DNA of 17,589 nt. It comes from Oscillospiraceae bacterium (lineage in GTDB: Bacteria > Bacillota > Clostridia > Oscillospirales > Oscillospiraceae). Positions 1 to 5,592 of this stretch are shown piece after piece. The stretch covers positions 1 to 17,589 of the forward strand of contig JAAZCZ010000121.1 in assembly GCA_012513005.1 (NCBI GenBank), in the 5' to 3' direction. A program made the position numbers and the translations under genes. The notes beneath the pieces were generated by a model that made no database searches, was not told the DNA's origin, and was given only the letters and a program-made list of their open reading frames with translations. Positions within the stretch are counted from its first letter, which is position 1, and the number at the start of each line of letters is the position of its first letter.

Positions 1-137
1 CGGCGGTTTCGGATTTTGCATACCTGTGGTACAACCTCATCCGCCCTCATTCCTTCAACGGCGGACTGCCCCCAGCTAAAAAGCAAGTTGCTTAATGACT
101 TTGGACACAGGTGTTACAATTCCCCTTGACCAGGACA
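1..137 (+). mobile_element. Right end of an IS481-like insertion sequence (cut by window edge)
   Basis: The left edge of the window lies inside an insertion sequence. A transposase-like reading frame stops at 95. About 42 bases follow, ending in CTTGACCAGGACA at 137. Read from the outside inwards, this end begins TGTCCTGGTCAAGG, which fits the TGT...ACA termini usual for IS481-type elements. Directly after 137 an unrelated reading frame continues to 324, as expected if the element inserted into a gene. The left end, the target duplication and the rest of the transposase lie outside the window, so the family and the exact boundary are inferred. Confidence 0.55.
3..95 (+). CDS. Integrase-core (rve) transposase, C-terminal fragment
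   Basis: The frame is open from the window edge and ends with about 30 residues containing YLWYNLIRPHSFNGGLPPAK. The pattern YN-x-x-RPHS-x-x-x-x-PPA is the typical end of DDE/rve transposases of the IS481 and IS3 groups, where it follows the catalytic core. The catalytic DDE residues lie outside the window. The stop codon is about 40 bases from the probable element end, the usual layout for IS481-type elements. Whether the full transposase is intact cannot be judged here. Confidence 0.6.
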   Translation, partial: AVSDFAYLWYNLIRPHSFNGGLPPAKKQVA

Positions 138-324
138 TCTTGATCCAACACACAAGAGTAATATCACCAAAGCGCTTCCAAGCATGTCAGATCAGATTGT
201 GTTACTGGCATACACCCATGAAATAGACGAGCAATATGCCAGAAGCACTTTAGGACCAATGCTAAAGAAAGAGTATGTTCTTCAACGGATTTCCTCGTTT
301 AACACTCAAATTGAAGCAAAATAA
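138..324 (+). pseudogene. 3' remnant of a DndD/SbcC-like ATPase gene, truncated by the insertion sequence
   Basis: A reading frame with no start codon continues out of the insertion-sequence end and stops at 322-324. It encodes about 61 residues, including the stretches DPTHKSNITKALPSMSDQIV, LLAYTHEIDEQY and LKKEYVL. A P-x-x-S-x-Q-hydrophobic strand, then T-x-E-I-D-E-x-Y and a terminal EYxL, is what I recall at the C-terminus of DndD, the SbcC/SMC-like ATPase of DNA phosphorothioation systems. There the D-to-Q strand lies just after the Walker B region. The gene for the next small protein begins 19 bases after this stop, in the dndD-dndE order. The N-terminal ATPase part is missing, so the fragment should be non-functional. 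The DndD assignment rests on recalled motif resemblance; another SbcC/RecN-like ATPase is possible. Confidence 0.45.
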
Positions 325-343
325 ACAACAAGGGGGAAGGAAC

Positions 344-706
344 ATGAATGACCTTGTAAATCTTAGGCTCTCAAAAGAAGCAAACGATGTGGCTGAGCGT
401 TTAGTCGCAACAGGGAAATTTGAAAACGTAATAACCGCTGCAAAATTTGCACTTGCTTATGCTTTAAAGAACTTTTTTGATGAGATTGATCCAGAAAACT
501 ACGTCGTCTCTGACAGCGGAGGCAACAATTATAACATAGGAACTGTGGACAAGGATGGTACTCTGTCAGCGCTGCTCAAGGCAGTTTATCCAGATACTTC
601 GACTCCCTATATATATGCGCGAGCATTGATGATATTTGGATTACAAAAGATAGGTGAAAAGATTGAAGCAGAAGGAATGCCAACGGTTGGTAGCTTGTGC
701 GAGTAA
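344..706 (+). CDS. Small DndE-like protein, probable component of a dnd-like modification or defence operon
   Basis: This 120-residue protein has no signal peptide or membrane segment. I chose ATG 344 rather than the earlier in-frame ATG at 275 because AAGGGGGAAGG lies directly upstream, and because the earlier start would overlap the previous frame. It begins MNDLVNLRLSKEANDVAERL. A basic LRLSKEA segment followed by helices is also how DndE proteins (about 110-130 residues, DNA-binding helical bundles) begin. The middle contains NYNIGTVDKDGTL and the end has TPYIYARALMIFGL. In dnd operons, dndE follows dndD, and the remnant upstream looks DndD-like. I do not see the classical DndE stretch (GLTPN then a bulky LaRia-type motif), so this may be a distant relative or a different small partner. 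Its stop lies 18 bases from the start of the next gene, which suggests co-translation. Confidence 0.45.
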   Translation: MNDLVNLRLSKEANDVAERLVATGKFENVITAAKFALAYALKNFFDEIDPENYVVSDSGGNNYNIGTVDKDGTLSALLKAVYPDTSTPYIYARALMIFGLQKIGEKIEAEGMPTVGSLCE

Positions 707-724
707 TTGCAAGGTGCAATCGAT

Positions 725-1405
725 GTGAATATTGACGAAGCACAGCTTATTAAGGGTATCTTCCAGCACGAACTAAAAAATCGTTTTCGTTGCATTGTAA
801 GGATAAACGGAAAAGACGAGCTATGTTATGTGCCTTCCTCTTGTAGATTATCAAACTTTATAGATCTTGAAGGAAAGGCTGTGCTTTTAACACCGAGCAT
901 AAATAGCATTACGCTGCCGTTGACTCTGCTTGCAACAGCAGAAGGAAGAAAAGCTACTATATTGAATCTTTCTGTGGCCAATGAAGTCGTTTTTGAAGCG
1001 TTGAACGGAAGACGATTTTCATTTCTCGGAAAGAGGACAAGCGCCCGAAGAGAAGTGCTCATTAATGGGTATAAGGCAGATGTTTATATTGAAGACACAC
1101 ACACTGCAATGGAGATTAAAACGATAATCTCCTCTCAAAAAAACGCGCTTTTCCCGTCAGTGAAATCAGAAAGAAGCCTGCGTCAGCTTGAACGCATCAA
1201 ATTGCTTTTGGAGGAGGGCTATAACGTATGCTATACTTTTGTTTCTCTCAGTCCGAGGGTACGAAGCATCGAGCTTGATAGAGCATCGGCGTTTTATCCG
1301 GCTTTCCTTGCTTGCGTAAAAAAGGGCATGAGCTATTATGGCTGTTCTCTTGAATATCGAAAGGGTGAGATCGGCATAGCAGCTTCGATAGAAGTGATAA
1401 TATAG
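725..1405 (+). CDS. Divergent SfsA-family PD-(D/E)XK DNA/RNA nuclease
   Basis: This cytoplasmic protein is 226 residues from GTG 725. That start is preceded at 8 bases by AAGGTG; a TTG at 707, abutting the previous stop, is the alternative. SfsA proteins are about 230 residues, with an N-terminal OB-like domain and a PD-(D/E)XK nuclease fold. Here the N-terminal domain contains CYVPSSCRL, matching the H/CxPNxGRL region of SfsA. The nuclease signature is readable as D119 (GYKADVYIE) and E130-I-K132 (AMEIKT). FPSVKSER at 143-150 replaces the usual FPDAxTxRG. The catalytic D, E and K are therefore present, but the FPDA block and the following KHLxEL block are altered. Typical SfsA genes are housekeeping; this one sits in a broken defence-like operon directly behind a small DndE-like gene. 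A role as the effector nuclease of that system is my inference. Confidence 0.6.
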   Translation: MNIDEAQLIKGIFQHELKNRFRCIVRINGKDELCYVPSSCRLSNFIDLEGKAVLLTPSINSITLPLTLLATAEGRKATILNLSVANEVVFEALNGRRFSFLGKRTSARREVLINGYKADVYIEDTHTAMEIKTIISSQKNALFPSVKSERSLRQLERIKLLLEEGYNVCYTFVSLSPRVRSIELDRASAFYPAFLACVKKGMSYYGCSLEYRKGEIGIAASIEVII

Positions 1406-1594
1406 GCTTTAGATTCATTTTTTCTGAAAGCAAAAGTTGTTGATGACCGTAATGTCGAATACAACGGAGTAACCATGTCTTTGACAGCGTTAGCCAAAGA
1501 GTTATCAGGCAAGAAGTATGCCATCGCCGGTCCGAAATTTTTCAAGTACAAGGGCGAATGGCTCAACGACCGGCGTCAAAGGCTGGGCGTGTAA
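1406..1594 (+). pseudogene. C-terminal relic of an unidentified gene, in frame after the SfsA-like stop
   Basis: The frame stays open after the TAG that ends the SfsA-like gene and runs 62 codons to TAA at 1592-1594. From about 1427 it encodes protein-like sequence including VEYNGVTMSLTALAKELSG and GPKFFKYKGEWLNDRR. This pattern (variable-Y-x-G, then SLxALAKEL, then a YKGExLxDRR end) recalls the small C-terminal winged-helix-like domains (DUF4357-type and similar) of restriction- or nuclease-associated proteins in Firmicutes. There is no ribosome binding site for its own translation, and the only internal ATG would leave about 40 residues. It could be the tail of an ancestral fusion after a nonsense mutation, or the decayed end of a deleted neighbour. 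Family assignment is weak. Confidence 0.4.
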
Positions 1595-1604
1595 TCTCGT
1601 AACA

Positions 1605-1669
1605 ATCCAAATGTTCCCGTTTGCAGGGTGAACACCGTGTGCAAATCCAAAGTACCCGTTTGCAGAGTG
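1605..1669 (+). repeat. Imperfect direct repeat, two copies about 40 bases apart
   Basis: The segments at 1605-1630 and 1645-1669 share ATCCAAA, then a short variable step, then CCCGTTTGCAG and a GTG end, with one indel and a few substitutions. The first copy also forms part of an imperfect inverted repeat (TTTGCA...GGTG, AA, CACC...TGCAAA, about 1620-1645). CCGTGTGCAAA recurs at about 1635 and again near 1784. No gene covers this stretch. It may be a remnant of a transposable-element end or of an island attachment region. Confidence 0.45.
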
Positions 1670-1733
1670 CAAGGCGTAAATTGCCAAGGCGCTCCGCAGA
1701 CGGGCACTTTTATACGCACGAGGCAAACGGCAG

Positions 1734-1781
1734 AAAATAAAAAAACCGCCCAAAAGCCTTGTTACCAAGACCTTTTGGCGG
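1734..1781 (-). terminator. Second rho-independent terminator downstream of tRNA-Ser
   Basis: Read on the minus strand, an arm beginning CCGCCAAAAGG pairs with CTTTTGGGCGG around a short CTTG...CAAG-closed loop (1746-1781). It is followed by TTTTTTTATTTTC (1733-1745). The plus strand has no T-run after the hairpin, so it acts on minus-strand transcripts. Confidence 0.65.
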
Positions 1782-1792
1782 CTGCCGTGTGC

Positions 1793-1839
1793 AAAATAAA
1801 GACGGTAACTTCGATACGCATGGTATCAAAATTACCGTC
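1793..1839 (-). terminator. First terminator hairpin, directly after the tRNA-Ser 3' end
   Basis: GACGGTAA (1801-1808) pairs with TTACCGTC (1832-1839), and the inner GATAC (1813-1817) pairs with GTATC (1823-1827). Together they form a long, nearly symmetric hairpin. On the minus strand it is followed by TTTATTTT (1793-1800). It begins only about 7 bases after the tRNA CCA end. Confidence 0.6.
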
Positions 1840-1845
1840 CTTATA

Positions 1846-1937
1846 TGGCGGAGAAGGAGGGATTTGAACCCTCGCGGCGCTTATCACACCCTACTCCCTT
1901 AGCAGGGGAGCCCCTTCGGCCTCTTGGGTACTTCTCC
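1846..1937 (-). tRNA. tRNA-Ser (anticodon GCU)
   Basis: The minus strand reads as a 92-base type-II tRNA with its CCA end encoded. The acceptor arms are GGAGAAG and CTTCTCC, and the discriminator base is G. The anticodon arm is CTCCC/GGGAG with loop CTGCTAA, giving anticodon GCU for serine AGC/AGU codons. The T arm is GAGGG-TTCAAAT-CCCTC. The long variable arm (around TAGGGTGTGATAAGCGCC) is expected for serine tRNA. It carries its own promoter and tandem terminators. Serine tRNA 3' ends are common integration sites for islands, and the degraded accessory region lies on the 3' side. Confidence 0.95.
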
Positions 1938-1963
1938 AAAAAGACGGATAAACTTGCCAAATG

Positions 1964-1992
1964 ATGATAGCATAGCAGGACAAGCTTGTCAA
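1964..1992 (-). promoter_or_regulatory. Sigma-A-type promoter of tRNA-Ser
   Basis: On the minus strand, TTGACA (1987-1992) and TATCAT (1964-1969) are separated by exactly 17 bases. The predicted transcript starts about 20 bases before the tRNA 5' end at 1937. This is one of the most consensus-like promoters in the window. Confidence 0.8.
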
Positions 1993-2075
1993 GAAATTAC
2001 AAAAATTCCCTTTGCGTTTTTTGGATAAACAAGTTTTTGTCGATCATAAGCCTTTCTTAATTGGTATTAACATTA

Positions 2076-2081
2076 TATAAT
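2076..2081 (+). promoter_or_regulatory. Possible -10 box of the SDR gene
   Basis: TATAAT lies 36 bases upstream of the ATG at 2118, in an AT-rich stretch. No good -35 hexamer sits 16-18 bases upstream (the sequence there is close to TTTCTT), so activation or a weak promoter is likely. Confidence 0.4.
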
Positions 2082-2117
2082 CAATTTAACAAATATATTA
2101 TGAAGGGAGCATAATAA

Positions 2118-2876
2118 ATGAAACTACAAGATAAGTCGGTGGTTGTAACCGGAGCATCTTCGGGAATGGGTAAAGCAATTGTGGAGCTGTTTGTAAATGA
2201 GGGCGCAAATGTTATAGCTGTTGCAAGGAGATTAGAGCGACTCGAGGCATTGGCGGACTCACTTTCAGGTGCTCCGGGAAAGGTAATTGCATTCAAGGGT
2301 GATGTAAGCAAGCAGGAGGATAATGAAGCGGCGATTTCAGAGGCGGTGGCAAAATTCGGGAAGCTCGATATTCTTGTCAATAACGCAGGTGTAATGGATG
2401 ATATGAGCCCAATCGGAGATGTGACAAACGAAAGATTAAATCAGGTTTTCAGCGTAAATGTCTATGGACCTGTGTATGCGATGAGAAATGCAGTGCAGGT
2501 TTTTCTAAATCAGGGCAACGGGGGTTGTATAGTAAATGTTGCCTCCCTAGGCGGTATGCGAAGCTGCGCGGGAGCGGTGTACTGTGCATCAAAGGCAGCT
2601 GTAATCTCACTCACAAAAAACACCGCGTTTATGTATGAACCGGATAATATTCGATGCAACGCTATCGCACCCGGAGGAGTAATGACAGAGATAAGCAGCT
2701 CAATGGGAATGCCAAACATGCGCGGATACGGCAGGGTTCAAAAGGTTTTAGCAACAGCACCGGAAATGGGCAAGCCGGAAGATATTGCAAAAGCGGCACT
2801 TTTCCTTGCATCCGAGGACTCGTCATATATTAACGGAGATGTTCTGATTGTAGACGGCGGATGGGCTGCAGGCTAA
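2118..2876 (+). CDS. Short-chain dehydrogenase/reductase (SDR), classical FabG-like type
   Basis: This 252-residue NAD(P)-dependent oxidoreductase has the usual classical-SDR length. The Rossmann cofactor motif TGASSGMG is at residues 11-18 and NNAG at 88-91. The full catalytic tetrad is present: N114, S143, Y155 and K159 (YCASK). The C-terminal INGDVLIVDGGW is the typical end that lines the tetramer interface. In the cofactor-specificity region (ARRLERLE, residues 36-43) the arginines R37 and R38 follow the second beta strand, which suggests NADP(H). The start follows GGGAG at good spacing. The gene stands alone between the tRNA and a convergent operon, so the context does not reveal its substrate. 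3-Oxoacyl-ACP reductase, a hydroxysteroid dehydrogenase or a sugar dehydrogenase are all compatible. Confidence 0.9.
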   Translation: MKLQDKSVVVTGASSGMGKAIVELFVNEGANVIAVARRLERLEALADSLSGAPGKVIAFKGDVSKQEDNEAAISEAVAKFGKLDILVNNAGVMDDMSPIGDVTNERLNQVFSVNVYGPVYAMRNAVQVFLNQGNGGCIVNVASLGGMRSCAGAVYCASKAAVISLTKNTAFMYEPDNIRCNAIAPGGVMTEISSSMGMPNMRGYGRVQKVLATAPEMGKPEDIAKAALFLASEDSSYINGDVLIVDGGWAAG

Positions 2877-2896
2877 TAAACATCCTAAATAAAGCA

Positions 2897-2926
2897 AAAA
2901 GCGGTGACCCGTTGGTCACCGCTTTT
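2897..2926. terminator. Bidirectional terminator between convergent SDR and oxidoreductase genes
   Basis: AAAAGCGGTGACC (2897-2909) and GGTCACCGCTTTT (2914-2926) form a perfect 13-bp stem with a 4-base CGTT loop. The A-run and T-run on the two sides let it terminate both the SDR transcript and the minus-strand operon. Confidence 0.9.
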
Positions 2927-2945
2927 AATAATACTTGATTAACGC

Positions 2946-3488
2946 TTAGGCGTTAACATACTCAATTCCCTTGTGAAGGGCTTTAATATTGCCTTCAAGG
3001 AAGCGGGCTTTCTTTTCGCCGAGTTCTTCTCTGATTGCCTCAATTGCCTGCTCAGCTGTAACAATGTTCAGCTTCTTGGCAAGGTAAGCACCAAAGATAA
3101 CGACGTTTGCGCCCTTGGGGTTTCCGATTTCCTCTGCTATTTTGTTTGCAGGAATGTAAATGACCTCGCAGTCGTCACGATTGCTCTTGTCATCAATTAA
3201 GCTGCTGTTAACAACAAGCAGTCCGCCCGGCTTAACCAGTGACTGGAACTTAAGCATTGAGGGCAGGTTCATAGCAATAACAGCATCTGCCATGGAAATC
3301 AGTGGGGAAGCTACGGGACGGTCAGAAATAACAACAGAGCAGTTAGCTGTGCCGCCGCGCATTTCAGGGCCGTAGGAAGGAAGCCAGGATACGTGTTTTC
3401 CGGCCATCATACCGGCCTGAGCAAGAAACTTACCGATTAGTAGCATTCCCTGTCCGCCGAAGCCTGCAAAAATACATTGTTCTTTCAT
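2946..3488 (-). CDS. 2-oxoacid:ferredoxin oxidoreductase, gamma subunit
   Basis: This 180-residue subunit contributes the domain that helps bind coenzyme A and bridges the catalytic subunits. GFGGQG at residues 9-14 is the family glycine-rich signature, followed by the SYGPEMRGGTANCSV stretch conserved in the POR/KOR/VOR gamma family. It is the last gene of the operon, starting 2 bases after the beta-subunit stop, and a strong terminator follows. A separate gamma gene with separate alpha, beta and delta genes is the four-subunit arrangement typical of anaerobic Firmicutes and archaea. Sequence alone does not separate 2-oxoisovalerate from 2-oxoglutarate specificity in this subunit. Confidence 0.88.
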   Translation of the reverse strand: MKEQCIFAGFGGQGMLLIGKFLAQAGMMAGKHVSWLPSYGPEMRGGTANCSVVISDRPVASPLISMADAVIAMNLPSMLKFQSLVKPGGLLVVNSSLIDDKSNRDDCEVIYIPANKIAEEIGNPKGANVVIFGAYLAKKLNIVTAEQAIEAIREELGEKKARFLEGNIKALHKGIEYVNA

Positions 3489-3490
3489 TC

Positions 3491-4234
3491 CTATTCTGCC
3501 CCCTTATCCTTATAAACTCCAAGCGGGTAATACGGAATCATGTTTTCCTCAAGCCACTTTAAGGACTCAACAGGGGAGAGACCCCAGTTTGTCGGGCAGG
3601 TGGAGAGCAACTCGACTATTGTAAAGCCGCGGCCTTCCATCTGATACTTAAATGCCTTTGTAATGGCTTTCTTGGCCTTCATGATGTTGGCGTTTGTGTT
3701 CATTGCAACGCGCTCTGCATAGTATGTGCCCGGAATCTGAGCCAGCATCTCGCAGACCTTAATGGGTGCGCCGCAGGTGGCCTCATCACGGCCGTAGGGG
3801 CTTGTGGTGGTCTTCTGTCCGACAAGTGTTGTAGGAGCCATCTGACCGCCGGTCATGCCGTAGATAGCGTTGTTGATAAATATTACTGAGATGTTCTCAC
3901 CGCGGTGTGCTGCGTGAACAACCTCGTTTGTACCGATAGAAGCCAAGTCGCCGTCGCCCTGATATGTGAATATTAAAGACTCGGGCAGGACACGCTTTAA
4001 ACCGGTGGCAACAGCAGGAGCGCGTCCGTGAGGAGCCTCATACATGTCGCAGTTAAAATAATTGTAAGCAAATACAGAGCAGCCGACGGGAGCAACACCC
4101 ACGACGTTGTTTGTAAGACCAAGGTCCTCAATCGACTCAGCAACGAGCCTGTGAGCTATACCGTGGTTACAACCGGGGCAGTAGTGATACGGTGCATCTG
4201 TCAGCATTTTTGTTTTTTCAAATACTACCGCCAT
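3491..4234 (-). CDS. 2-oxoacid:ferredoxin oxidoreductase, beta (thiamine pyrophosphate-binding) subunit
   Basis: This 247-residue subunit holds thiamine pyrophosphate and one iron-sulfur cluster. CPGCNHG at 19-25 gives two of the cluster cysteines, and C52 in GVAPVGCSVF is another conserved cysteine. The TPP/Mg motif runs from GDGD (93-96) to NN (121-122), about 27 residues later. GMTGGQMAPTT is the conserved loop after it. The length is normal for beta subunits that lack a fused ferredoxin. Its ATG overlaps the alpha-subunit stop by one base (TAATG), indicating translational coupling and equal stoichiometry. The gamma subunit follows after 2 bases. Confidence 0.9.
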   Translation of the reverse strand: MAVVFEKTKMLTDAPYHYCPGCNHGIAHRLVAESIEDLGLTNNVVGVAPVGCSVFAYNYFNCDMYEAPHGRAPAVATGLKRVLPESLIFTYQGDGDLASIGTNEVVHAAHRGENISVIFINNAIYGMTGGQMAPTTLVGQKTTTSPYGRDEATCGAPIKVCEMLAQIPGTYYAERVAMNTNANIMKAKKAITKAFKYQMEGRGFTIVELLSTCPTNWGLSPVESLKWLEENMIPYYPLGVYKDKGAE

Positions 4235-5310
4235 TAGAATTCCCTCCTCATCTGGAGCAGTTTGTCATAGATTTCCTCTGCTGTCGGCATATGGCTGCCG
4301 TAGCGGCCGAGGAACTCAATCTTTTGATCGCCGTTTACGGCAATCTTAACATCCTCAAGCATCTGTCCTGCGTTGAGCTCAACGTCCAAAACAGCCTTAA
4401 CACCGGGTTGTGTTGCTGCTTTGTGCACTGCCTCATACGGGAAGGGCCAGAGTGTAATCGGGCGAAGAAGACCTATGTTTATGCCCTCTTCTTTAAGGTC
4501 ATCGATTGCAGACTTGCAAATACGGGCAACTGTTCCGAAGGCTGTGACAACGATTTCAGCGTTCTCAAGGTTATAAGCCTCATAGCGAACTTCGTTTTCC
4601 TCAATCTTGCGGTAGTTTGCCTGCAGTCTCTCGTTTAGCTCGTCAAGCTCTTCAACAGTGATATAAAGGCTGTTGATGATTGCGCGCTTATGAGTATCAG
4701 ACTCATGCTCACCTGTGATTGCCCAGGGCATCTTCTTATAATCGATTTTATGCTCAATCATTTCAGGAAGCTCAACCGGCTCCATCATCTGGCAAATCAT
4801 GCCGTCAGCGGCAATAAGAACAGGTGTTCTGTACTTTTCTGCCACATCAAATGCGATTGTCATAAGGTCGATAGATTCCTGAACGGAAGACGGTGCATAG
4901 ACAACCAGCTTATAGTCGCCGTGTCCGCCGCCTTTTGTGGACTGTGAGTAGTCAGCCTGACCGGCCTGAATACTGCCGAGTCCCGGGCCGCCGCGCATTA
5001 CGTTCATAATGACGCAGGGCACTTCGGAAGCTGCGATGTAGGAAATTCCTTCCTGTTTAAGGGATACTCCGGGAGAGGAGGAGCTTGTCAGGACACGTGC
5101 GCCTGTACCGGCAGCACCATAGACCATGTTGATTGCGCCAATCTCGCTCTCAGCCTGCAGGAATGTGCCGCCAATCTGGGGCATTCTGGCAGACATATAC
5201 TCGGGTATTTCTGTTTGCGGAGTGATAGGGTAGCCAAAGAAATAGCGGCATCCAACGCGTATTGCGGCTTCTGCTATTGCTTCGCTTCCCTTCATGAGAG
5301 TCAATGCCAT
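4234..5310 (-). CDS. vorB: 2-oxoacid:ferredoxin oxidoreductase, alpha subunit, VorB type
   Basis: This 358-residue catalytic subunit pairs with the beta subunit to decarboxylate a 2-oxoacid, form acyl-CoA and pass electrons to ferredoxin. Near the N-terminus LMKGSEAIAEAAIRVGC and FGYPITPQTEIPEYM match the pyrimidine-binding domain. SSSSPGVSLKQEGISYIA and MRGGPGLGSIQAGQADY follow. These blocks match what I know as the VorB group (3-methyl-2-oxobutanoate/2-oxoisovalerate oxidoreductase) of Clostridia, so branched-chain 2-oxoacids from valine, leucine and isoleucine are the likely substrates. 2-Oxoglutarate (KorA) cannot be excluded, because the groups are close. It lies 12 bases after the ferredoxin gene and overlaps beta by one base. 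Confidence 0.82.
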   Translation of the reverse strand: MALTLMKGSEAIAEAAIRVGCRYFFGYPITPQTEIPEYMSARMPQIGGTFLQAESEIGAINMVYGAAGTGARVLTSSSSPGVSLKQEGISYIAASEVPCVIMNVMRGGPGLGSIQAGQADYSQSTKGGGHGDYKLVVYAPSSVQESIDLMTIAFDVAEKYRTPVLIAADGMICQMMEPVELPEMIEHKIDYKKMPWAITGEHESDTHKRAIINSLYITVEELDELNERLQANYRKIEENEVRYEAYNLENAEIVVTAFGTVARICKSAIDDLKEEGINIGLLRPITLWPFPYEAVHKAATQPGVKAVLDVELNAGQMLEDVKIAVNGDQKIEFLGRYGSHMPTAEEIYDKLLQMRREF

Positions 5311-5322
5311 GTCGTAATCCTC

Positions 5323-5532
5323 CTATTCCTTTTCGATGCGGATGACTGAATCCGGGCAAGTGCGGAAGCATGAGCCGCATGCGATGCATGCCTCAACATC
5401 CGTTATCTCGCTGGGATGATAGCCCTTCGCGTTGAACTTTGTCTTGGAAAGACGGAGAATCTGCTTGGGACATGCCCTTACGCAGAGTCCGCATCCCTTG
5501 CAAAGCTCTTCATTTACCGTGAACTTTACCAT
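5323..5532 (-). CDS. 8Fe-type ferredoxin, delta subunit of the 2-oxoacid oxidoreductase
   Basis: This 69-residue protein carries two 4Fe-4S motifs: C11-x2-C14-x2-C17-x3-C21-P and C49-x2-C52-x2-C55-x3-C59-P. It is the delta subunit that conducts electrons from the TPP site to soluble ferredoxin. The start is set by AAAAGAGGTAACGCAATG. Placing delta first, directly ahead of alpha, matches four-subunit VOR/KOR operons. A 60-base gap separates it from the upstream P-loop gene. That gap has no clear terminator and so does not break the operon. Confidence 0.92.
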   Translation of the reverse strand: MVKFTVNEELCKGCGLCVRACPKQILRLSKTKFNAKGYHPSEITDVEACIACGSCFRTCPDSVIRIEKE

Positions 5533-5592
5533 TGCGTTACCTCTTTTCGATTTATTAAAAAATTGAAAGGATACCCAAAAATTGAGTCCTAA

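Noticed and set aside
275..343. Upstream ATG (275) as the start of the 120-residue protein
   Set aside because: The extra 23 residues overlap the preceding frame and look non-conserved, while ATG 344 has an excellent ribosome binding site.
1601..1669. CRISPR-like array from the two CCCGTTTGCAG repeats
   Set aside because: There are only two degenerate copies with an indel, a spacing of about 14 bases between them, and no cas genes nearby.
1628..1867. Plus-strand reading frame across the repeats, terminators and into the tRNA
   Set aside because: It overlaps a certain tRNA and two terminator hairpins and has no ribosome binding site.
4192..4947. Plus-strand open frames opposite the oxidoreductase subunits
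   Set aside because: They are antisense shadows of well-supported minus-strand genes, with no family motifs or ribosome binding sites.
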